A stretch of DNA of 64,000 nt from JAWKWH01 sp040830725. GTDB lineage: Bacteria; Pseudomonadota; Alphaproteobacteria; Rhizobiales; Rhizobiaceae. Each line of letters opens with the position of its first letter. Position 1 is the stretch's first letter. The position numbers and the translations under genes are program-made. Positions 58,399 through 64,000 of this stretch are shown one piece after another. Below the pieces are notes generated by a model that ran no database searches, was not told the DNA's origin, and was given only the letters and a program-made list of their open reading frames with translations. The stretch is from the NCBI GenBank assembly GCA_040830725.1, contig JBFOMG010000020.1, positions 1-64,000 of the forward strand, written 5' to 3'.

Positions 58399-59334
58399 AT
58401 GGACTGTGTTTGTGTAGCAAGTGTGAGTGTTTTGTCCGTGTGGTCGATTTCCTCAGTTGAATTCCGTCAAATCGAATCCCGGCGCGCAGAACCGGCGCCC
58501 GGTGAAAACGTCTTCCGGGCAGCAATTTCTGCCTTTTGCTCGCTGACGAGACCCACACGACGAGAACTTGCCCAGCTCGACGATCTTGCGCTTCCCTTGG
58601 TTGACGGCGTATCTGCGGAGGCAAGGCGGTATGCTGCGGCGGCCCTTTCAGAATGTGAACATGCACCGCACCAGCTCGTCAGACGCCTGGCCGGCGACGC
58701 ACCGGATATTGCAGCACCGTTGTTGATGCGCTCAAAAGTGTTGCGCGATGTCGACCTTATTTCGCTGATTGCCAATTGCGGTATTGCACATGCTCGCGCC
58801 ATTGCCAGGCGTTCCGATCTCATCAAACCGATCCATGACCTGTTGACCGCGCTCAACGATCCCGAAGTCAATCGCTTGCGGGAAATTGCCCTTGGTGTCC
58901 ACGAGAGCCAGCAAGGGCCGGCCCGCGGCGAGTTGGCAGCCCAGGCAAGACAAAAACTGCGTACGATGATGCGCCCGGCCGAAACCAAAACCTATCACCA
59001 GGGTCTTCGCGATTCTGCGCTTTCCGGACGGCCCGGACTATTTCAAACAGCCCTTGCTGACGCGCTTGGATTGGAGTTCGCCACAGTCAAACGCATCACG
59101 GAAGATGAGCGGTTGACCGATTTTGCCATCGCCTTGAAGGCGCTGGATGCGAGTGAGGAACTGGCGTTTTTGCTGGTTTCCGCATTGCGGCCCGATGCGT
59201 TCACGGAGACCGAAGATATCCGATGGTTCCTGTCAAGGTATGAGGCGTTGGTGGAAGACAGAGCCCGCGAAACCATCCGCCGGTGGAAAGTCAGCGACAA
59301 CGCCATCCGGCCGGTTCAGGCCGAGGCATCTTGA
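58399..59334 (+). CDS. DUF2336 domain protein
   Basis: About 311 residues, almost entirely helical, matching DUF2336: RELAQLDDLALPLVDGVSAE, RRYAAAALSECEHAP, ISLIANCGIAHARAIARRSD, ALGVHESQQG, and a C-terminus with DRARETIRRWKVSDNAIRP. These HEAT-like proteins are widespread in Alphaproteobacteria and of unknown role. The start is uncertain: the N-terminal 20 residues from the ATG at 58399 are hydrophobic and unlike the family, and a GTG or TTG near residue 14-16 may be used. Usual length is somewhat greater. Confidence 0.75.
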   Translation: MDCVCVASVSVLSVWSISSVEFRQIESRRAEPAPGENVFRAAISAFCSLTRPTRRELAQLDDLALPLVDGVSAEARRYAAAALSECEHAPHQLVRRLAGDAPDIAAPLLMRSKVLRDVDLISLIANCGIAHARAIARRSDLIKPIHDLLTALNDPEVNRLREIALGVHESQQGPARGELAAQARQKLRTMMRPAETKTYHQGLRDSALSGRPGLFQTALADALGLEFATVKRITEDERLTDFAIALKALDASEELAFLLVSALRPDAFTETEDIRWFLSRYEALVEDRARETIRRWKVSDNAIRPVQAEAS

Positions 59335-59347
59335 GGCGTCCCGGCCA

Positions 59348-59405
59348 GAGCTTTTTTTGATCCCTTCGGAGCCATGCTGTTTGCCGAATGGGTCAAAACA
59401 GCTCC
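59348..59405. terminator. Long imperfect palindrome between convergent DUF2336 and DUF1491 genes
   Basis: GAGCTTTTTTTGATCCCTTC on the left pairs with GAATGGGTCAAAACAGCTC on the right, arms of about 21 bp with few mismatches around a short middle (GGAGCCATGCTGTTTGCC). It contains a T run on the plus strand. Its place between two gene ends suggests a two-way terminator; its form suggests a dispersed intergenic palindrome. Confidence 0.5.
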
Positions 59406-59413
59406 AGGCTCTG

Positions 59414-59758
59414 TTACTGCTCGAGGGTGACCAGATCAGATATCGCCAGTGATCCCGGCTCAATTTCCACAATCCACGCATCGGGATCGAATCGTGTTTC
59501 CTTTTCGAGTTTCGCATCGATCTCGCTTTGATTTGAAGACTGAAGCGATAAACAAAAACAGCGCTCATCCGGTTTCGCTTCTTCATAGAAAGACTGCGCA
59601 GCAGGAACCAGCAACGTAACCTCGCCATCCCTCGCGCGGCTCGTGATGATAATCGCACCTGCTTCGCTGTTTCCGCGCCGGACAATCGCGCCAAACCCGC
59701 CGCTGCCCGAAACACGGCGCAACAGTGCGGATACAAACATGTCGGACGTCAGACGCAT
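59414..59758 (-). CDS. DUF1491 family protein
   Basis: A 114-residue cytoplasmic protein opening RLTSDMFVSALLRRVSGSGG with FGAIVRRGNSEAGAIIIT and FDPDAWIVEIE, characteristic of DUF1491 of Alphaproteobacteria. Function unknown. It is 39 bp after the peptidoglycan-binding protein gene on the same strand, itself overlapping the DivJ-like kinase gene, so the three probably form one transcript. Confidence 0.85.
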   Translation of the reverse strand: MRLTSDMFVSALLRRVSGSGGFGAIVRRGNSEAGAIIITSRARDGEVTLLVPAAQSFYEEAKPDERCFCLSLQSSNQSEIDAKLEKETRFDPDAWIVEIEPGSLAISDLVTLEQ

Positions 59759-59797
59759 GGATCGATCCGGATGCGGACAAATATCAACGGCTTGCGC

Positions 59798-60577
59798 TCA
59801 GCCAGTCAGGCCCAGTTCGCGCATCTTGGACAAAACCGCTTCGCTGGCTTCCCCTGTGGGTTCAAGTCCAAACAGAACCTGGAATTCGCGAATCGCTTCC
59901 CTGGTCTTCGGGCCGGTTATGCCATCGATCTCGATATGATCATTGCCAAACGCCCGCAAACCCGCCTGAACGCGCACGACCGTCGAACCGCGTACCGCTT
60001 TATTCGATGTTCCGTCTTCACTGGTGTTTGGGTCGGGACGCAGCACCGGAACCGGAGCCGCCGAATTTCGCGTTTCATCGGGCTTGGCACCCAACTCACC
60101 CAGCAGCTCATTGTCAATTTCGTCGGTCGCCTGCAACCCCATAATCCGGCGATAGTTGCGAATCGCATCCCGCGTTTTCGGACCGGCCACCCCGTCAATT
60201 GATCCGGTATACAGATTGAGATCGCTGAGCACGGTCTGCACCTTTTGCACAACCGGGTCGCCGGGCGCAGGCGCTACAGATTCCCGGTCTATTCTGATGG
60301 TCGTTTCAAGCTCTTCAGAAATCGTGTTCGGCAGTCTTGAATCGATCTCGGCAGGAGCTTCGAAATTCAACAAGCGCGTCGGGAAAATCGCCGCTGGATG
60401 GCCATGCGGTTGATACCAAAGCGCATTGGCCGAAACGAAAAACATTGTCAGCAGGAATGCAGTCATGCCGCCTACCAGCACAGGGTTCTGCGCGACGAGA
60501 GCTGCACCGCCGTGGATCATGCGTTGTGGCACCGGTTGGCTGGCAGCTTTCTTACGCCTGCTTGCGCGCCGTTTCAT
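59798..60577 (-). CDS. Membrane-anchored protein with two peptidoglycan-binding domains
   Basis: A 259-residue protein. A basic cytoplasmic start, a membrane helix near residues 35-57 (GGMTAFLLTMFFVSANALWY), then two PG_binding_1 domains: KVQTVLSDLNLYTGSIDGVA/GPKTRDAIRNYR and RVQAGLRAFGNDHIEIDGIT/GPKTREAIREFQ. GGGGAAATGTTCG before the ATG at 60577 supports this start; an in-frame ATG 7 codons upstream is less likely. It overlaps the upstream kinase gene by 26 bases and may link envelope status to that kinase, which is inference. Confidence 0.85.
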   Translation of the reverse strand: MKRRASRRKKAASQPVPQRMIHGGAALVAQNPVLVGGMTAFLLTMFFVSANALWYQPHGHPAAIFPTRLLNFEAPAEIDSRLPNTISEELETTIRIDRESVAPAPGDPVVQKVQTVLSDLNLYTGSIDGVAGPKTRDAIRNYRRIMGLQATDEIDNELLGELGAKPDETRNSAAPVPVLRPDPNTSEDGTSNKAVRGSTVVRVQAGLRAFGNDHIEIDGITGPKTREAIREFQVLFGLEPTGEASEAVLSKMRELGLTG

Positions 60578-62354
60578 CGAACATTTCCCCTGGTTCACTG
60601 ATTGCGTTGGCTGACAAATTCATCTCGTCGCCAGTCTCCATATCCCCCGGACCACCAATCGGCAGGCTGATCGAAACGGTTGTCCCGCAACCCGGGGCGC
60701 TGTCCACCGACATCTCACCGTGATGAAGGCTTACCAAGCCCTTGACGAGAGACAGGCCGAGGCCGGTTCCTTCAAACTGGCGCGTATAATCGTTCTGCAC
60801 CTGCATGAATGGCTGTCCAATTCGTTCCAGATTCTCAGCCGAAATGCCTATTCCGTTGTCGTTGATGTGGAAGCGAAGCCTGTCGTCCTTCAGATCGGCA
60901 TTGATATGGACCCTGCCACCCTCCGGTGTGAATTTTATGGCGTTTGAAACAAGATTGATCAGGATTTGCTGAACTGCGCGCCGGTCGGCACAAATCTCAC
61001 CGACCGATTTGTCGATGTCCCGTGTGATCGAGATGTTTTTGGCTTTGGCCTGCAACACCATCATCGAGTGGCACATCTCGATTGCATCGTTGAAAACGAA
61101 CGGCTCCGGCTCAATGAGATAGTTGCCGGATTCGATTTTCGAGACATCGAGAATTGCGTTCACAACAGACAGTAGATGGCTGCCTGATTGGCCTATCAAC
61201 TCAACATATTCCTTTTGACGCGGATCCGGAAACGGCCCGAACATCTCGTTTTGCAACATGTCGGCGAAACCAATGATGGCGTTGAGCGGAGTACGGAGTT
61301 CATGGCTGACAGATGCCAGGAACCTGCCCTTGGCGATCTCGGTGCTGTCGGCGCGGTCGCGTGCCTCTGCCAGTTCGGATTTCAGTTCAGCGGTTTCCGG
61401 ATCATTGCGGACCAGCAATTTCACGGTACCATCGGGCGCGTCGCCAGCGTTGAACAAAAACGGCAGTGACTTGTAAGTTGGTTGCCGCTCTCCACTGTCT
61501 TCAGACGGTATCCGCACCCGCAAATCCACGCTGCGCGGGGCGCAGTCTGCACGCACATCGGCAAGTGCTGACAGGTATTGAACCCGATCGGTGACATGGA
61601 GACGGTCAAACAATCCCTTGCCCAGAAGCAGAGCGGGCGGCACCGCAAATATCGAGGTTGATTTCCGTGTCGCGAAGGAAATTTCACCGCCGGCATCAAC
61701 AACCAGCATTGCCGACCCCGACAATTCCGAAGCTTGCTCGAGGATGGTTTCGGCCGTCACTTGGTGCGAATTTTCAGTGTTTGGCCCGCTGAACCTGATC
61801 CACATCGTCGCTGCGTAGATTAAAGGAATGGCCCACAGATGTTCGGAGAATTCGCGCACGGTCTCAAGTCCGCCGCCCACCGCCAACAAGGCGAATGCGC
61901 AGGCGCCGATGGAAGCCCACCAACCCTTGTTTGAGGTACCGCGAGAGCGATGCAGCCACCAGCACTCGAATGGCAGCGCAAGCAAAAGCAGTACCAGGGG
62001 TGACTGCAGCAAGCCGGAGGCTGAGATGGACAGGCCGATGATCAGTGTTGAGACAATCAGCAGCAGCGACTGGACAATCATGACCTTGCCCATGCTCGCA
62101 ACCACAGCGGCACCCATCCACGCGGTCGCGAATAATGCACAGACCAGCGCCAGCAGGGTTCCGTTTTCGATCGTTCCGAAAAATACCTGGCAAACAAGGC
62201 CCGCCAGGATGAACGGTGCGCCAAGTAACACACCGACAAGCCGCCGGTGCGTGCGCCTTTCAGTAATATCGGTGACTGCCGGATCGATCAGCCGGTCGCA
62301 CGCGGCAGCCAGCCCTTCCGTCCAATGCCCCGAACCGGTACTCGAATTACCCAA
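60552..62354 (-). CDS. DivJ/PleC-family sensor histidine kinase
   Basis: A 600-residue kinase. The first 190 residues hold about six membrane segments. A PAS-like domain follows (ASELSGSAMLVVDAGGEISF), then HisKA with the histidine in SVSHELRTPLNAIIGFADML (near residue 350) and HATPase_c with QILINLVSNAIKFTP, INDNGIGISAENL and FEGTGLGLSLVKGLVSLH. The GPFPDPRQKEYVELI insertion is typical of the DivJ/PleC/PdhS group that controls DivK and cell-cycle asymmetry. Six-helix DivJ is the best fit in Rhizobiales and the peptidoglycan-binding neighbour agrees with my recollection of that locus, but PleC-like alternatives remain. Confidence 0.75.
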   Translation of the reverse strand: MGNSSTGSGHWTEGLAAACDRLIDPAVTDITERRTHRRLVGVLLGAPFILAGLVCQVFFGTIENGTLLALVCALFATAWMGAAVVASMGKVMIVQSLLLIVSTLIIGLSISASGLLQSPLVLLLLALPFECWWLHRSRGTSNKGWWASIGACAFALLAVGGGLETVREFSEHLWAIPLIYAATMWIRFSGPNTENSHQVTAETILEQASELSGSAMLVVDAGGEISFATRKSTSIFAVPPALLLGKGLFDRLHVTDRVQYLSALADVRADCAPRSVDLRVRIPSEDSGERQPTYKSLPFLFNAGDAPDGTVKLLVRNDPETAELKSELAEARDRADSTEIAKGRFLASVSHELRTPLNAIIGFADMLQNEMFGPFPDPRQKEYVELIGQSGSHLLSVVNAILDVSKIESGNYLIEPEPFVFNDAIEMCHSMMVLQAKAKNISITRDIDKSVGEICADRRAVQQILINLVSNAIKFTPEGGRVHINADLKDDRLRFHINDNGIGISAENLERIGQPFMQVQNDYTRQFEGTGLGLSLVKGLVSLHHGEMSVDSAPGCGTTVSISLPIGGPGDMETGDEMNLSANAISEPGEMFDETARKQA

Positions 62355-62829
62355 GACGACTTACTCACAACCTACATTGACCGGCCGTCACGCTGGTCGG
62401 CATATTTAAGCCGAAACCGTCTGGCCTGCTTCGGCCAAATTGGCACTCAGCCTTTAAAGAATGGATAAGGCATGGCTCTCAGATCGCCGCGATGATGCGA
62501 ACTGGAGTAAAATGCCGAATTTAACGTTCCAAATTGCCGCCATGGTAAACAATTGGTTTGTTTGATTCCGGATACGGACGCTTGCCTGGAAATTGCGAAT
62601 CTGCTTCCAAAATCCGCCCATTTCCTTTTGATTTCAGAGCAATACGGGCTACATGCGGTCCTCGCTTGCGCAAATCCGAATGTATGTCTTCGAAGAGAAT
62701 CCGCGTTCAGGCAATTTTGTCGAAAATTTTAATCGAATTTGGCTTGCGGCTGAAATTGGTCATTGAAGGCAGCTATGCCATTCCTCGGGCGAGGGAATGC
62801 GCCGTGCGCGCGAAAAAAGGGAATGCGGG
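62355..62829. other. 475-bp intergenic region without a recognised gene
   Basis: Divergent region between the DivJ-like kinase and the DUF5330 gene, more A/T-rich than its surroundings. TTTAACG near 62519 and ATGGTAAAC near 62542 are imperfect CtrA half-sites, of possible interest next to a cell-cycle kinase but weak. An open frame at 62558-62881 overlaps the DUF5330 start and has no features of a gene. Confidence 0.4.
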
Positions 62830-63135
62830 ATGGGATTTCTCATCAAAGTTGGATTCTGGCTGGGCCTGGTGCTTGTCTTGATCCCCTATGACGGGTCTGC
62901 AGGCGAGGGTGAGACGGTCGGACCTTTGCAGGTGATTCATACAGCAAGTTCTGTTGCCCGCGATTTCTCCGGCATTTGTGAGAGAAAACCGGAGACTTGT
63001 GAATCCGGCCGGGCGATCTTCAAGAGCATGGGTATTCGTGCTCGGGAAGGTGCTCGAATTGCGTATGAAGCGCTCGACAGGCATTTGGCTAACGATGAAC
63101 TTCATACCGGAAGCGTCACGAAGCAAGCTGAATAG
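62830..63135 (+). CDS. DUF5330 family small membrane protein
   Basis: A 101-residue protein beginning GFLIKVGFWLGLVLVLIPYD (membrane helix or signal), followed by ARDFSGICERKPETCESGR and IFKSMGIRAREGARIAYEAL. The opening and the paired cysteines fit DUF5330, found in Rhizobiales with unknown function. A frame extension to an ATG at 62797 is possible but adds a basic tail before the helix. Confidence 0.8.
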   Translation: MGFLIKVGFWLGLVLVLIPYDGSAGEGETVGPLQVIHTASSVARDFSGICERKPETCESGRAIFKSMGIRAREGARIAYEALDRHLANDELHTGSVTKQAE

Positions 63136-63301
63136 CCGCTACTGGCCGCCCCGAGTGGCAAAAACCACCGCAATCTCCTTCAAGTGGTGACGAAACTTCT
63201 ACTCTTCGCCAATGCAAATTCCGACCATTCGGCGAACAGAATTGTTTCAATATGGTTGGAACTTGCCCTATATGCAGCGAAAGACCGGATTGCGTGCGAC
63301 C

Positions 63302-63745
63302 ATGAGCATTGACCTTCAGACAGTGATCGACGATTTCGAATTCCTCGACGATTGGGAAGACCGATACCGGTATGTCATTGAGCTGGGTCGTGATCTGGAA
63401 CCGCTTGAGGAAGACGAACGCAATCAGCTGACCAAAGTGCAAGGTTGTGTCAGCCAGGTCTGGCTTGTGACCGAAACAGGCGACGGCCCTGATCCGATTC
63501 TGAGATTTCGCGGAGATTCAGACGCTCATATCGTCCGCGGCCTGGTAGCAATTGTGCTGGCGCTGTTTTCCGGAAAACCAGCGTCGGGCATTGTCTCATT
63601 GGATGCGGAGGCAACACTGTCAACCCTCGGGCTGGATGAACATCTCACACCGCAGCGCGCCAACGGGTTGCGTTCAATGATTGGCCGTATCAAACGCGAG
63701 GCTGCTTCCGCTCTCGGCGGTGCAGTGCAGAGTGCGACGTCATAG
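63302..63745 (+). CDS. sufE: SufE family cysteine desulfurase sulfur acceptor
   Basis: A 147-residue protein that accepts persulfide sulfur from SufS for iron-sulfur cluster assembly. The family signature is clear: VIDDFEFLDDWEDRYRYVIE near the start, VQGCVSQVWLVTE with the active cysteine at residue 49, FRGDSDAHIVRGLVAIVLAL, and LGLDEHLTPQRANGLRSMI. The ATG at 63302 is preferred to one 30 codons upstream because the conserved domain begins at once. No suf genes are adjacent. It converges with the DUF6456 gene. Confidence 0.92.
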   Translation: MSIDLQTVIDDFEFLDDWEDRYRYVIELGRDLEPLEEDERNQLTKVQGCVSQVWLVTETGDGPDPILRFRGDSDAHIVRGLVAIVLALFSGKPASGIVSLDAEATLSTLGLDEHLTPQRANGLRSMIGRIKREAASALGGAVQSATS

Positions 63746-63758
63746 TCTAAGGCTTTGA

Positions 63759-64000
63759 TCATTGCCGGCTCAGTTCCGGCCGGTAATCTTCGGCACCCCA
63801 ATGCAGGATGCCACGCCTGGAATCATTGTGAACGGAAACAAATCCATAATGCCGGGCAAGTGACGCCAGCGCTGTCTTCAACACGACTTTTGCTGAGCGC
63901 ACGGGCCAACCGCGTTCAGATTCTACGTCCGACAGACCTTTCAAAAAACAACATATGTCGATCAGCACACCTGACAGTTCCGGTCCGACTGACGCCAGTG
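63759..64000 (-). CDS. DUF6456 domain protein, 3' end only
   Basis: The last 80 or so residues of a protein whose start lies beyond the right edge; the frame is open to base 64000. The visible part (PELSGVLIDICCFLKGLSDV, ESERGWPVRSAKVVLKTALA, SLARHYGF) is the DUF6456 C-terminal domain of Alphaproteobacteria, whose full-length members carry an N-terminal helix-turn-helix and are probably DNA-binding. The GTG at 63968 is internal, not the start. Confidence 0.8.
   Translation of the reverse strand, partial: LASVGPELSGVLIDICCFLKGLSDVESERGWPVRSAKVVLKTALASLARHYGFVSVHNDSRRGILHWGAEDYRPELSRQ

Noticed and set aside
62500..62560. CtrA binding sites upstream of the DivJ-like kinase
   Set aside because: TTTAACG and ATGGTAAAC are each off the TTAACCAT half-site and not arranged as TTAA-N7-TTAA; too weak to list as a site.
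1..64000. CRISPR arrays, tRNA or rRNA genes, insertion sequences
   Set aside because: Looked for regularly spaced repeats, tRNA-like cloverleaf ends and transposase motifs; none could be supported.

Overview
The window looks like chromosomal DNA of an alphaproteobacterium of the order Hyphomicrobiales (Rhizobiales), moderately GC-rich and gene-dense. The signs are a feuP/feuQ-type two-component system beside cycHJKL-type cytochrome c maturation genes, a degP-regulator-kinase-glnE block, a DivJ-like kinase, DUF2336, DUF1491, DUF5330 and DUF6456 proteins, and a Rhodobacter-type gene transfer agent (GTA) cluster. I saw no rRNA, tRNA, CRISPR array or insertion sequence.

Layout. 1-1279: a 5'-truncated biotin-dependent acyl-CoA carboxylase subunit (probably methylcrotonyl-CoA carboxylase), joined abruptly at the left edge to what reads as a piece of a TRAP transporter small permease on the other strand. 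1480-6430: a Sel1-like protein, a DUF2147 secreted protein, a methyltransferase, a GST, two tiny secreted peptides and AMP nucleosidase. 6443-9149: a LysR regulator divergent from a two-gene unit that fits TmpA/TmpB (Fe/2OG hydroxylase plus PhnZ-like HD oxygenase), which would release phosphate and glycine betaine from a trimethylated aminoethylphosphonate. 9264-20047: a DUF922 putative protease, an NAD-dependent epimerase-like protein, ETF-ubiquinone oxidoreductase, a type-4-like uracil-DNA glycosylase, cytochrome c, a hydrolase, a glutathionyl-hydroquinone reductase, a 2OG dioxygenase, an MFS transporter and an EF-hand protein.

20115-39515 is a mostly minus-strand block in the order, by transcription, feuN-feuP-feuQ-lipoprotein-ccmI-ccmE-ccmF-ccmH, then an accessory group (OsmC/hydrolase fusion, AraC regulator, two SDRs, P450), then degP-response regulator-histidine kinase-glnE. 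The flanks match a gene order I recall from rhizobia, which makes the middle group look like an insertion.

39572-54228 is a nearly complete GTA head-tail cluster on the minus strand (gp1 terminase small subunit through gp15), plus a small holin-like membrane protein. The genes are tightly coupled. Three less ordinary details are: gp10.1 has no usual start codon and can be joined to gp10 by a -1 frameshift at a slippery heptamer next to the gp10 stop; a 49-codon gene fits exactly between gp7 and gp8 with ATGA overlaps at both ends; and a candidate promoter upstream of gp1 carries a palindrome between its -35 and -10 boxes. A 99-bp structured repeat lies between the terminase and portal genes, with a second copy of the same length after tmpB.

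54617-64000: penicillin-binding protein 1A, a DUF1214/DUF1254 pair, DUF2336, DUF1491, a peptidoglycan-binding-domain protein and a DivJ-like kinase, DUF5330, SufE, and the 3' end of a DUF6456 protein running off the right edge.
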